Below, one piece after another: positions 52,070-61,733 of a stretch of DNA of 64,000 bases. The position numbers and the translations under genes are program-made. Origin of the DNA: Catellatospora sp. TT07R-123 (lineage in GTDB: Bacteria > Actinomycetota > Actinomycetes > Mycobacteriales > Micromonosporaceae); assembly GCF_018327705.1 (NCBI RefSeq), contig NZ_BNEM01000001.1, positions 682,001-746,000 of the forward strand. Direction: 5' to 3'. The notes under the pieces were generated by a model. The model was not told where the DNA came from, made no database searches, and worked only from the letters and a program-made list of their open reading frames with translations. The stretch's first letter is position 1. Every line of letters begins with the position of its first letter.

Positions 52070-54247
52070 ATGACCACGTCAACGCCGTTGAAAACCCTGC
52101 GTTCGGCGGGGCCTGGTTGTGCGGCGGAGCGTCCGCAGCAGCGGTCCCTCTACCCTGACGCGTGCCGCCTCAACATCTTCGACCACATGCACGGCCTTCG
52201 GGTGCATGACCCCTACCGATGGCTGGAAGACGGCGAAGATCCACAGACGAAGGCATGGTCATCCGAACAGGACGATCTGCTGGCGGCACACAGGCGCACC
52301 TGGCCGCTGCGGGAGCTGTTCAGGGCACAGCTGGCCGCCTTGCTGGCGATCGGTGACGTCAGCACGCCGGCCTGTCGGGGTAACCGCAAGTTCTTCTACC
52401 GACGCGAGGCTGGTCACGAGCATCGGGCATTTTTGGCCATCGATTCCGGCGATACCGAGCGAATGCTGATCGACCCGATGGCGATCGACCCGACCGGGCG
52501 GACGGTCATTGACTTCGCGGAGCCCTGCATCGAGGGCCGGCTCGTCGCCTACGGACTGTCGGTGAATGGCACCGAGGACTCCGAGCTGTATGTGCTCGAC
52601 GTCGACACTGGCAAGATCATAGATGGCCCCATCGACCGATCCCGGTACACCGACATCGCGTGGCTTCCCGGCGGGGAGGCGTTCTATTACGTACGCCACC
52701 TGCCCCTCGATGCGGTTCCGGGCGGTGAGGGCTACCTGCACCGCCGGGTCTACCTGCACCGCGTGAGCGCCGAGCTGACGACGGATGTGCTGATCGCCGG
52801 GGCGGACGCGGCACCGGGCCGGTACTTCCACATCACCGTCTCCGCTGACGGGCGGTGGTTGACCCTGATCGACCGGCAGGGCACCGACCCACGCGACAAC
52901 GTGCGGGTGGCTGACCTGACCGGCGGGTCGATCGAGGAGCCCGCGTTCACGGTGGTGCAGCGGGAGGACGTCGACGCACGCACCACCGTGCATCATCGGG
53001 GCGGCCGGGCCTACATCTGGACCAACCGGGATGCGCCCCGCGGCCGGCTGTGCGTCGCCACGCCCGGGCGGCTGGCGTACCCCGACTGGTGCGACCTGGT
53101 CCCCGAGGACCCCGAGGCCGTGCTCACCGACTACGCGGTGCTCGATGCCACCCACCTGCCGCGGCCGTTGCTGCTGGTATCGCGCACCCGCCACGCGATC
53201 AGCGAGCTCGCCGTGCACGACCTTGCCACCGGGGAGCCCATGAGCACCGTGGCGCTGCCGGGGTTGGGCAGTCTCACCGGGCTCCGCACGACGTCGGCCA
53301 ACAGCGGCGAAGCCTGGTTCAGCTACTCGGATTTCGCCAACCCGTGGGCGGTCTACCGGTTCGACGCCGCAGACGGCTCCGTCACACCGTCGGCGCGGCC
53401 GTCGGGGGATCGCGCGCCCCTCCCGCTGGAGGTACGGCAGGTGACCTATCCGTCCGGTGACGGGACCGAGGTGCGGATGTTCGTGATCGCTGACGAGCAT
53501 GCTCCCGCCGGGCCAGGTCCTACCATCCTCTACGGCTACGGCGGCTTCAACACGCCCATCAACCCATCGTGGTGGGCGACAATCGCCGCCTGGGTTTCCG
53601 CGGGCGGCGTCTTCGCCATGGCGAGCCTGCGAGGGGGCAGCGATGAAGGAGAGAGGTGGCATCGGGCGGGGATGCTCAACTGCAAGCAGAACGTCTTCGA
53701 CGACTTCAGGGCCGCTGCCGAGTGGCTGATCGGACGCGACGTGACTACTCCCGAACAGCTCTGCGTCATGGGCGGCTCGAACGGTGGACTGCTGGTCGGT
53801 GCGGCGCTCACCCAGTTTCCCGAACTCTTCGCGGGCGCCGTCTGCGGAGCTCCACTGCTGGACATGCTGCGCTACGAGCTCTTCGGACTCGGCATGACCT
53901 GGACCGGCGAATACGGCACCGTCGCCGACCCGGAGCAGTTCGGCTGGCTGCGGGCATACTCGCCATACCACAACGTGCACGAGGGCATCGACTATCCAGC
54001 CGTCCTGTTCACCGTCTTCGACGGCGACACACGCATAGACCCCCTGCACGCGCACAAGATGGCGGCCGCGCTGCAATACGCCACGTCGGGGACCCGGCCG
54101 ATTCTCGTGCGGCGCGAGAAGGATGTGGGGCACGGGCAACGCGCGGTGACGCGTACCGTCGAACTCTCCGCTGACGAGTTGGCCTTCGCCGCCGCAGCCA
54201 CAGGCCTGCACGCCACGGGCGGAAGCCGAGCCTCATCCAGCAACTGA
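52070..54247 (+). CDS. Prolyl oligopeptidase (S9A)
   Basis: GTGAGGGG precedes the ATG. The 725-residue cytosolic-type protein has an N-terminal seven-bladed propeller (about 75-440; DPYRWLEDGEDPQTKAW before it is typical) and a C-terminal alpha/beta-hydrolase. The catalytic Ser570 is in GGSNGGLLVGA, the Asp in DGDTRIDPLHA and the His in DVGHGQ. It cleaves short peptides after proline. It has no signal peptide and no operon partner. Confidence 0.9.
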   Translation: MTTSTPLKTLRSAGPGCAAERPQQRSLYPDACRLNIFDHMHGLRVHDPYRWLEDGEDPQTKAWSSEQDDLLAAHRRTWPLRELFRAQLAALLAIGDVSTPACRGNRKFFYRREAGHEHRAFLAIDSGDTERMLIDPMAIDPTGRTVIDFAEPCIEGRLVAYGLSVNGTEDSELYVLDVDTGKIIDGPIDRSRYTDIAWLPGGEAFYYVRHLPLDAVPGGEGYLHRRVYLHRVSAELTTDVLIAGADAAPGRYFHITVSADGRWLTLIDRQGTDPRDNVRVADLTGGSIEEPAFTVVQREDVDARTTVHHRGGRAYIWTNRDAPRGRLCVATPGRLAYPDWCDLVPEDPEAVLTDYAVLDATHLPRPLLLVSRTRHAISELAVHDLATGEPMSTVALPGLGSLTGLRTTSANSGEAWFSYSDFANPWAVYRFDAADGSVTPSARPSGDRAPLPLEVRQVTYPSGDGTEVRMFVIADEHAPAGPGPTILYGYGGFNTPINPSWWATIAAWVSAGGVFAMASLRGGSDEGERWHRAGMLNCKQNVFDDFRAAAEWLIGRDVTTPEQLCVMGGSNGGLLVGAALTQFPELFAGAVCGAPLLDMLRYELFGLGMTWTGEYGTVADPEQFGWLRAYSPYHNVHEGIDYPAVLFTVFDGDTRIDPLHAHKMAAALQYATSGTRPILVRREKDVGHGQRAVTRTVELSADELAFAAAATGLHATGGSRASSSN

Positions 54248-54332
54248 ACGCTGCTGGCCTCCGATGAGTCTCCGGCTCATACTCCAGGCGGTCGACATCG
54301 AGGTATCCGAGCGTCGCCTCGGCCAGCCCCCG

Positions 54333-54800
54333 CTAGGTTCTGTCTCGCGGATCATTTCGGTCGGGTACGGCGCGTAGCCAGTCCAGGGCCTCGACGAGGT
54401 CGAGTGTGGCTTGGTAGTGGCTGGCCAGCTTGTCGAAGCGGGTGGCCAGTCCGCGCCAGTGCTTACGCCGGTTGAACCCGCGTTCTACCTGGTTGCGTTT
54501 GCGGTATGCGGCGCGGTCGAAGTTCGGTGGTCTGCCACCGGTTCGGCCGCGCCGCTTCCGGTTGGCGATCTGGTCGTTGGGCTCCGGGATGACCGTGGTG
54601 ATGTCTCGCGAACGCAGCAGCGCCCGATTGGCCCGAGACGAGTACGCCTTGTCGGCGATGACATGGTCCGGTCGCACGCGTGGGCGGCCGGGTCCGATGC
54701 GCGGTCCGTGGATAGCGGCCATCAACGGTTCGAAGGCGGTGAAGTCGCTGACCTGCCCGCCCGTGAGCGCGAAGGCCAGCCGACGACCCCTTGACCCCAG
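54333..54800 (-). mobile_element. IS5-family transposase, C-terminal relic
   Basis: The minus frame ending at the TAG at 54333 encodes GRRLAFALTGGQVSDFTAFE, then DKAYSSRANRALLRSRDI and YRKRNQVERGFNRRKHWRGL, ending TRFDKLASHYQA. These are the last catalytic parts (DKAYSS, Glu in RNQVERGFN) of IS5-group transposases. The first half and left end are absent. Confidence 0.85.
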
Positions 54801-55040
54801 GGACGGGTGACCAAGCTCTACGCACGTCACGCCCGACACAGGACGTGATCCGACACCACTGCGGGGCCGGTCCAGGAACGAGGTGCATAACGTGTGGTCC
54901 CCGCCTGGTCCCCTGTGTCCCGGAGTTCGGGCACGACCGCGCGACTTGCGGCAGATCCGGATGGTGGCCTGCGAACTCGGTTGCCGCTCTGGCGGTGCCT
55001 GTGGCACGGTGCGGATCCCCGACCCCGCTCCGAGGCCCAG

Positions 55041-55529
55041 ATGACGATCTACTTCTACGGTGCCGACGAGGTTCCGTACGGCTGCTTCTCCAACTTCTCC
55101 GGCCACGGCTTCGACCTCGACGGCCACCGGTGGACGACCTCCGAGCACTATTTCCAGGCGCAGAAGTTCTCCGGTACCCGCCACGCCGAACTCATCCGGC
55201 GGACGGCGACCCCGCTGCGGGCCGCAGAGTTGGGCCGCGACCGGTCCCGGCCGCTGCGCCGCGACTGGGAACGGGTCAAAGACGACGTGATGCGCCGGGC
55301 CGTGACGGCCAAGTTCACCGCCCACGCCGACATCCGAGCCATCCTGTTGAACACCGGCGACGAGGAGATCGTCGAAGACACCAGCACTGACCACTACTGG
55401 GGACGCGGCCGCAGTGGCACCGGCAAGAACATGCTCGGACGGATCTTGATGCGTACCCGCACCCAGCTACGCGCCGACCTCACCCAGCACGCCGACACCC
55501 AGCGCCGCCGACAGCGGCGACAGCACTGA
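55041..55529 (+). CDS. ybiA: NADAR-family (YbiA-like) protein
   Basis: The ATG at 55041 (CCGAGG upstream) gives 162 residues. Blocks GCFSNFSGHGFDLDGHRWTT, then SEHYFQAQKF, DDVMRRAVTAKFTAHADIRA and DHYWGRGRSGTGKNMLGRIL are diagnostic for the NADAR domain. The domain handles ADP-ribosylated or related N-glycosidic metabolites (known for ribosylated intermediates and for phage/toxin ADP-ribose in the wider family). The open frame upstream belongs to IS-flanking DNA. Confidence 0.88.
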   Translation: MTIYFYGADEVPYGCFSNFSGHGFDLDGHRWTTSEHYFQAQKFSGTRHAELIRRTATPLRAAELGRDRSRPLRRDWERVKDDVMRRAVTAKFTAHADIRAILLNTGDEEIVEDTSTDHYWGRGRSGTGKNMLGRILMRTRTQLRADLTQHADTQRRRQRRQH

Positions 55530-55711
55530 GCGCAACCATCGCGAACGCGCTGTCCGCGGCAGACGCGGGCGCCAGAGCAGGACTGGTCAACTGCGCGACG
55601 CGAATCGGGACGTCGGGCGCGTACTAGCCTGCGATCTTGGATCTTGTCTGCCCTCTGCGGACCGCGGTTCAGCTCCCAACCGGACTGCACTCGGTTGGAT
55701 AAAGTCGCGCG

Positions 55712-56734
55712 GTGAGTAGCTTTCCCGCTCAGGCCGCCCGGGTCCGTGACGCCAAGTTGCCGCTGCGACGCCGGTTGCTTGCGTTGCGCGAATGCGTCCT
55801 GCACTTCGCGCCGTACGGGTTCCGCGCCACCTGGCATCACCTGGTGGTCAACGCGGGCCTGCCTGTGTACTTGGAGGAAGATGCCGACTCGCTGGTGCGC
55901 GCCGTCGACGAACTTGAGGAGGCACGGCAGCTTTGGCTCGCCGAGACGCATGCCTACAAGTCGCGGCGGCTCCAGGAGAAGGCAGCGGGCCGGCGGCAGC
56001 CGCGCCGCAGCGAGGGTTGGCATACCTGGCTGGAGTGGTTGGCGTTCTGCCCGGATCCGCAGCTGCACCCACGGGAACGACTCGTGACCGTGGTGCACCG
56101 CCTGCTCACCGCGTATCGTTCCGAGGCCACATCTGCGGACGTATGCCCGGCCTGCGAGGCCCCACGTCCGTCGCTGCCGTGCCTGAGCTGCGGCGTCTAC
56201 TCCTGGAGCCCGGCCGCTTATCCCCGGAATCCGGCAGGCGTCCAGCCTTCCGACACCCCCGGCATCGGGTTGCCTTGGCAACTGATCTGGCATCGTGCGG
56301 TACCGAGGGATACAACGGTCGGCGGTGGTGACATCGCCGAACTCAGGGCGGAGTTCACACCAACTAGCCAAGACGGGCTGTTCGGGATATTCCAGCTCTA
56401 CGTACGTAACGTCGCGGTCGGCGACGCGACAACAACCGCCCTCTATCCCCATTTTCAGGATCTACGGAACCTGTACGACGCAGCCGAGCGGCCCGGCTCG
56501 CGGGGACCGGAGCCGCTGATTCTCGGCGACACGTTCGACCACCTAGAAATGACTCTGGAGACCACCAGGCAGGACATGATCTTCGCATTCACCACGCGCC
56601 CGGAGTGGGGTGCCCCGCCACCGTGGGCGCCGTGGGCTGGCAGAAGGATGCGTTTACTGGTGCGGCGCTCGGAGGTCATCAACGCGTGGCGCGAGGCAGA
56701 ACCGCAATTCCGCCAGTTCCTAACCTGGCTGTAG
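55712..56734 (+). CDS. Unknown protein with a four-cysteine zinc-ribbon-like segment
   Basis: A GTG start gives 340 residues; a TAAAGT box ends six bases earlier, so it may be leaderless. Visible features are an Arg/Leu-rich N-terminal helix region and a highly charged stretch (residues about 85-105). CPACEAPRPSLPCLSCG at residues 145-161 has two CxxC pairs and could bind zinc. The C-terminal half has alternating beta-type sequence with WGAPPPWAPWAGRR. I do not recognise the family. It lies between IS and recombinase relics, which suggests an accessory gene. Confidence 0.55.
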   Translation: MSSFPAQAARVRDAKLPLRRRLLALRECVLHFAPYGFRATWHHLVVNAGLPVYLEEDADSLVRAVDELEEARQLWLAETHAYKSRRLQEKAAGRRQPRRSEGWHTWLEWLAFCPDPQLHPRERLVTVVHRLLTAYRSEATSADVCPACEAPRPSLPCLSCGVYSWSPAAYPRNPAGVQPSDTPGIGLPWQLIWHRAVPRDTTVGGGDIAELRAEFTPTSQDGLFGIFQLYVRNVAVGDATTTALYPHFQDLRNLYDAAERPGSRGPEPLILGDTFDHLEMTLETTRQDMIFAFTTRPEWGAPPPWAPWAGRRMRLLVRRSEVINAWREAEPQFRQFLTWL

Positions 56735-57059
56735 CACCTACCTGGACCAATCACCGCTGGTGCACGAACCACCTCTCGCGCACTCCTCTCGGCAGATCCG
56801 GACATGCGGTGTGCCGTCGCCGCTGCGACCCGATCCTTCGTGCGGTGGAAGCCCTGGCCGGCGTCTGCATTACCTGGGTCACTTGACCCCCAGGTATATC
56901 AAGGGCCAGCGGTGTACTTGGCAACGTTTGCCGAGGTCGCCAGAAGTATAAAGTGCCCCAGTCAAGGAGTCTGTGATTGCACTATTTCTACGCGGTGTTT
57001 GCCCAGCTTAATCGCATGCCCTGCATCATCTCCACCCCGAAGTCCTCCCAAATCGGAAT
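56735..57059. other. Intergenic stretch with one imperfect hairpin
   Basis: ACCTGGGTCA (56872-56881) pairs with TGACCCCCAGGT (56884-56895) with two extra Cs and could end the preceding gene. Otherwise nothing is seen. Confidence 0.35.
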
Positions 57060-57313
57060 TCATCCGACCGGACTACCGGAGTGCCTTCGGGGCCGTTGTC
57101 CCTGCAGCGGGATGGTCGGCGCCGCCGGCCCGGTCGCATTGGTGACCGGTAGCTGACCCGTGACCAGAGCCGCGGCATGGTCAGCGGCCTGGCGTCGGCG
57201 GACCGCGTTGACGCGGGTGTAGTAGCGCATGAGCGTTGCCGGGTCGTGGCCCAGACGTTCAGCGACCTCGTGCACGCCGTACCGGACAAACCCCGGCTCG
57301 AGTCGTATCCCGG
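57060..57313 (-). pseudogene. Tyrosine recombinase, C-terminal relic
   Basis: The minus frame reads RYGVHEVAERLGHDPATLMR, then YYTRVNAVRRRQAAD. This matches the end of phage-type integrases: LGH with the catalytic His position, and YY before R near the end supplying the nucleophilic Tyr. Only this last segment is present. Confidence 0.6.
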
Positions 57314-57324
57314 AACGCGCGGAA

Positions 57325-57355
57325 AGGGCGCGGGAGCCTGTCACTCCCGCGCCCT
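57325..57355 (-). terminator. Terminator of the GH16 gene
   Basis: A perfect 12-bp stem (57325-57336 with 57344-57355, core GGGCGCGGGAG) lies 30 nt after the stop. Confidence 0.7.
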
Positions 57356-57384
57356 GACCCGTCAGCGTGCCCCTCGGCCGGCCG

Positions 57385-58752
57385 TCACGCGGCCTTCACG
57401 AAGTACTGTGCGGCCGATCCGTTGCAATCCCAGATCTGCAGTCGCGCGCCGTCCGCTGTCGAGCCTGACGGGGTGTCCAGGCACCTGTTGGAGTTCGGGT
57501 TGCGCAACCGGTTACCTTCCTGGACCCAGTTCTGTGCGCCGCTGCCGTTGCAGTCCCAGAGCTGCACCACCGTGCCGTTGGCCGTACCCGCGCCGTTGAC
57601 GTCGAGGCACCGGCCCAGTGTCCGCAGGGTCTGGCCGTCCCAGCTCCACTGCTGGTCCTGCGAAACAGCAGACCCCTGGCACGTCCACAGCTGCACGGCC
57701 GTGCCATTGCCGCCCGTGTCGTTTCCGGCCACGTCCACGCACTTGCCGCCCGGCCCGTTGATCTGCGTCGCGGATCCGCCGGTACCCCCGCCGTCCTGGT
57801 AGTAGCGCACGTAGTCGATCAATGCGGTGAGCGGGAACTGGCTCTGCACGGGGTTCTGTCCGGGGTACGTGCCGCCCAGCGCCAGGTTGAAGATGAGGTG
57901 GAACGGCTTGCGGAACTCCTCCAGGGTCGCCGGTGTCGTGTCGATCACGTGCGTCTGCGTGCCGTCGACGTACCAGCGGATCTGCGCGGGCGTCCACTCG
58001 ATCGCGTAGACGTGGAAGGCCGCGGCGTTGTTGACGGCGGGGTTCGCGACGTAGTTGGCGTTCTGGCCCGCTGTCCACGGGAACACGCCGGTCCGCATAT
58101 CCCAGAAGATGTTGTTCGTGACGGTCGCGTTCGCGTTCGCGTGTTCCATGATGTCGACCTCGCCGCAACTGGCCCAGTTGGTGGGCAGGCGGTCGTAGTA
58201 GGTCTGCGCCGGGTTGTAGGCGCTCGTGGACGACTCGTCGCACGAGTCACCGAGCATCCAGAAAGCCGGCCACGAACCGGTGGCGGTCGGGAGCGCCATG
58301 CGCGCCTCGATGCGGCCGTACTGGAAGGACTTCTTCGTGTCCGTCGTCATGCGGCACGACGTCTGGTAGAAGTTGCGGCCGTTGACCACGATGGGCGTCG
58401 TGAGCCAGTTGGCACGCATCACGAGGTTGCCGCCGGACTGCGAGCAGTTCTCGGGGCGGTACCACTCCCACTCGCCGTTGCCCCAGCCGTCGAAAGTGTT
58501 GAGGCCGGGGTTGAGGCCGTTGCCGACGTTATAGTTCCAGTTGGCGCTGCTGGGCGCGCCGGACCCGTTGAACTCGTCGGACCACACGAGGTTCCACGCG
58601 GCTTGTGCGGGCTGCTGCTGGACGACCACGCTGCCGACGAGCGCGGTGACGGCCGCGGTGAGGAGGATCATGAGGCGCCGGCCGCGTGACAGCGCTCGGT
58701 TCACAGTGCGGCCACGGGGCATGCGGGGTGCGCGTTCTTGTTGAATCTCCAC
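57385..58752 (-). CDS. Secreted GH16 glucanase with ricin-type CBM13
   Basis: I place the start at the GTG at 58752 (GAGAAGGG at a suitable distance), giving 455 residues; an ATG at 58722 is the alternative. The signal helix is at about 28-43 and ends PAQA-A. The GH16 domain (about 50-310) has the catalytic ExDxxE as GEVDIMEH. After a Gly/Thr linker a CBM13 beta-trefoil (about 330-455) shows three QxW-like repeats (VQLWTCQGSAVSQDQQWSWD). It should cut beta-1,3- or mixed-linked glucans. A CebR-like palindrome lies upstream. Confidence 0.9.
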   Translation of the reverse strand: MEIQQERAPRMPRGRTVNRALSRGRRLMILLTAAVTALVGSVVVQQQPAQAAWNLVWSDEFNGSGAPSSANWNYNVGNGLNPGLNTFDGWGNGEWEWYRPENCSQSGGNLVMRANWLTTPIVVNGRNFYQTSCRMTTDTKKSFQYGRIEARMALPTATGSWPAFWMLGDSCDESSTSAYNPAQTYYDRLPTNWASCGEVDIMEHANANATVTNNIFWDMRTGVFPWTAGQNANYVANPAVNNAAAFHVYAIEWTPAQIRWYVDGTQTHVIDTTPATLEEFRKPFHLIFNLALGGTYPGQNPVQSQFPLTALIDYVRYYQDGGGTGGSATQINGPGGKCVDVAGNDTGGNGTAVQLWTCQGSAVSQDQQWSWDGQTLRTLGRCLDVNGAGTANGTVVQLWDCNGSGAQNWVQEGNRLRNPNSNRCLDTPSGSTADGARLQIWDCNGSAAQYFVKAA

Positions 58753-58831
58753 AGCGAATGTGCCCTTCTCGAGCAGGGGCGGAGGTGGTGCGATGGGCGG
58801 AAATGCCTGTTCGAGTCCCCCACGTAGCGGC

Positions 58832-58847
58832 GTGAGAGCGCTCTCAC
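58832..58847. promoter_or_regulatory. CebR-like (LacI-family) operator of the GH16 gene
   Basis: GTGAGAGCGCTCTCAC is a perfect 16-bp palindrome around GCGC. It resembles the TGGGAGCGCTCCCA boxes bound by CebR-type sugar repressors. Confidence 0.75.
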
Positions 58848-58904
58848 ATGGTGACTGACTGGAAACCTTGTTGTCAATAACCTGCCATGCCAAAACAACG
58901 AACT

Positions 58905-60104
58905 CGCACAAGAGATGACAAACACCAACGACGTGAGGCGGCCTCACTACACGATCCTCAACGCGGGTTCGAGGGTGTCGTGATGGGCGAACCACAGCGC
59001 GCGCTCTACGGCAACCAATTCGGCTTGACGTTCCCGCTCTTCGAGCACTACGGCGTTCCGCTGTGGATTCCCGAGGTCGGAGGCGCCGTCGACCCGGGCA
59101 GTGACGCGCAAGACCTCGTCATCGCTCTACGGTGGCATGAGCAAGGGTGAACGCAACCGAATCAAGATCCGTGTCCGCTCAGCGATGTCCGCCCAGGCAG
59201 CGATGGAGGGCAGACTCCTCGGCGGTCGCCCGCCGTACGCTACCGGCTCGTCGATGCCGGACCACACCCGTGGACGCAACCCAAGGCCGCCGATGGCAAA
59301 CGGCTCCACCGCCTCAAGCCCGACCCGTTGACATCACCCGTAGTCCAGCGGATCTACCGAGAGTTCCTGGGTGGAGCCGGCATCTACGCCATCACCGAAG
59401 GTCTGACTCGCGACGGCATCCCGTCACCGTCCGCCACCGACCCTGGACGCAACCCGCATCGCACAGGCGCAGGAAGGACTGGTCGACGACGACACCTTTC
59501 AACAGGTACAGACCCACATCTCCGCAGGTGCGCGTCGACCTGATGTCGAGCGCAAGCCTCGGCGCAGCAAGCACAGCTACGCCCTCTGGCTTGCTCTACT
59601 GCGGATCGTACGAGCGGCACATGGCGGGAAGCTTCAATAACGGGCGCAACGACTACCGCTGTACGTACGCGGCGGAGTACGCCGGCCCCGAGTGCCTGGC
59701 CCACCCGCGCAGTGTCTACCTTCGCGAAGACAAGATCATCGAACTGTTCGGTACACGGGTGGGCCAGGCGTTCTCTCCGAGCAGTCTTCAGAACACCCTG
59801 CTGGCCACGGCAGAGTCCCAGCACAATGACCTCGACCAGTACAAAGGTCGGGCGGCACGCGACAAGATCACCGCCTGCAACGCCAAACTCGAACGCTATC
59901 GAGTGGCGCTTGAAGTAGGCACCGACCCGGTACTCGTACAGCAGTGGATCGCCGAGACCCAGGCAGCGAAGTCGATCGCGGAGTCCGAACTACGCGCGCT
60001 GATTGATGCTGGGCCGTACGCTGCAACGCCAGAGTCGGCACGGCGAAGCGGTGCCCTTCCTGCGCCTGGCCGCCGCCATGTCGGGCGAGGAAGCCGCATC
60101 CTGA
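58905..60104 (+). pseudogene. Large serine recombinase, shattered by frameshifts
   Basis: Successive pieces lie in different frames: GNQFGLTFPLFEHYGVPLWI (to about 59140), GGMSKGERNRIKIRVRSAMS (59130-59245), and VVQRIYREFLGGAGIYAITE with DGIPSPSA (from 59328). Further pieces are FQQVQTHISAGARR (from about 59460) and the zinc-ribbon/coiled-coil part YCGSYERHMAGSFNNGRNDY (from about 59595), ending with GEEAAS before a stop at 60104. Each matches a consecutive part of actinobacterial site-specific serine recombinases. The N-terminal catalytic serine region is lost and at least four frame changes are needed. Confidence 0.8.
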
Positions 60105-60191
60105 ACGGCCCACCGTCGCTACGGGACTTCCCGGGACGGCGGCATGAGCGGTGAGGTCCGTGGAGAACCCGCGAACCTCACCCATGCGCTG

Positions 60192-60635
60192 TCAGAAGTC
60201 AAGAACGCCCGCGGCAGTGCCGCCGCAGACCTGGCCCACATTGCCGCATTCCGGGTACAGGGTGACCTGTACCCGGAACTTTGTGCCGTCGAGCACGTCG
60301 GTGGCGATGTTGACCCAAGCGCCGGTATACGGCACATAAGTGGTGTAGTTGCAGGACGACGTGTGCGAAGTGAAGATCACGCAGGCGAGCAATGCGACGC
60401 TGTTGGTCGATTTGATCTGGATGTCACTGCACTGCGACGTAGCGGTGTAGACCGTTGTCGAGCTCGGCAACAGGGCCACGCCTGACCCGACCGACAGATC
60501 CCTGCTGAAGGACGCCGAATAGGGCGAGACCCGGCAGTTCGAGGCTGCCTGCGCCGGAGTGGACACGCCGACGACGCTGATAACCGTGGAGGCAACCAGA
60601 GCGACAACGGCCGCCCCCACTTTGAATCGCTTCAT
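60192..60635 (-). CDS. Small secreted cysteine-containing protein
   Basis: The ATG at 60635 gives 147 residues with a textbook signal peptide (KRFKVGAAVVALVASTVISV, ending AQA-A near residue 30). The mature part has six cysteines (residues about 34, 71, 87, 97, 130, 138) that could form disulfides and is Thr/Ser/Val-rich, beta-type. I do not recognise the family. A start at 60671 in frame is possible but would put charged residues before the signal. Confidence 0.65.
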   Translation of the reverse strand: MKRFKVGAAVVALVASTVISVVGVSTPAQAASNCRVSPYSASFSRDLSVGSGVALLPSSTTVYTATSQCSDIQIKSTNSVALLACVIFTSHTSSCNYTTYVPYTGAWVNIATDVLDGTKFRVQVTLYPECGNVGQVCGGTAAGVLDF

Positions 60636-60866
60636 CCTGTCAGCTCTTTCCGCCCCCGCGAGGGAAGGCATGCTAGGGGTGAGCCTTACGCGCGGGAGAG
60701 GAAAACCTACGCACAGGCACGATCATGTTACTGCCGCCCCACCTCTGCCGCTGCCCCTGAGCCCAAGGCAGACAGTGCCGTTGCAGCGATGCGATCCGTC
60801 TCGTCACGACGTATGGGCTGCCCTGGCAATCGCCCGAGCGCACCCTTGACTGCGCCAGCCGGCCGG

Positions 60867-61674
60867 TCAGACGCGCTCGCCGATGCCGAGCCGCTGCTGG
60901 GTCTCCAGCGCACGCTCGGCGACGGCGCTGCGGCCGTAGTGCCGGGGCATCGCGTCGGAGGTCCATCCCAGCACGAGCATCAGGTAGCCGGTGTCGGCGT
61001 CAGCGCGCTTCCACTCGTGGGCGTAGCTGTGCCGCCACCGGCGCGCGTGCAGGCGATCGATGCCAGCCTTCTCCCCCAGCCGCCGCAGCATGATCTTGAT
61101 TCCGTTCGGGGCGAGCCGACGCCCGCCCCGGTCGGCCAGCCACAGGAACGGCAGCTCATTGCCGCGGTGGGACGCCCGAGCCCGCAGGTACCGGCTCAGC
61201 GCTCGGGCGGTCTTCGGACCGAACCGCACCCGCCGGTCCTTGGCGCCTTTACCTCGGAAACGAACGGACTCGGTGGCCAGGTCGATGTCGTCGAGGGCCA
61301 GGTCCCCGACCTCGGACAGGCGGGCGCCGGTGTTGCACAGCAGCCGGATGATCGCCTGGTCACGCAGGTTGGCGAAGGTCTCTCCCTTGCACAGGTCGAG
61401 GACCTTCTTGGTGTCGACGTCGCTGAGCACCGGGATCAGCTTCTCCGGCGTCTTGGGCTGACGCACGCGGTCCATCGGGGAGCGGGTCGTCGGCTGCGGC
61501 GTCGGAGTCGAAGTCGGGCGAGTGCTCTTTCAGTAGCGGGCGAGCTGGGCGGCGGCCAGGACGTAGTTGTAGCGGGTGGTGTCGGGGTGGTTGCGCGAGC
61601 GCATGGTCCGGTCCCAGTCCTGCAGGAAGCCGACCCAGGTCCGCGGGAGGCCTTCGAGGACCTTCGCGACATTG
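60867..61674 (-). pseudogene. Tyrosine recombinase broken by IS insertion, deletion and frameshift
   Basis: The catalytic domain is intact in one frame from an ATG at 61475 (MDRVRQPKTPEKLIPVLSDV). It has Arg in NTGARLSEVGDL, RRWRHSYAHEWKR, GWTSDAMPRHYGRS with the Tyr, and ends at 60867. Upstream, the core-binding domain (LEGLPRTWVGFLQDWDR, RYNYVLAAAQLARY) is in another frame and ends in a stop. The segment that should join them (after DFDSDAAADDP) is deleted. The first codons appear to lie beyond the IS at 63216-63270 ([17 protein letters not shown]). Confidence 0.75.
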
Positions 61675-61704
61675 AGAGCGTTATTCAGGAGACGGTCGTC
61701 GATG
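61675..61704 (+). repeat. Left terminal inverted repeat of the IS
   Basis: Reads AGAGCGTTATTCA then GGAGACGG, ending GTCGATG. It matches the right repeat at 26 of 30 positions. Confidence 0.8.
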
Positions 61705-61733
61705 ATGTGAGGACGGCTGGGTTCGTGCGGTGA

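Noticed and set aside
58800-58825. GTTCGAGTCCCCC resembling a tRNA T-arm
   Set aside because: No matching 5' T-stem, anticodon arm or acceptor stem is present on either strand.
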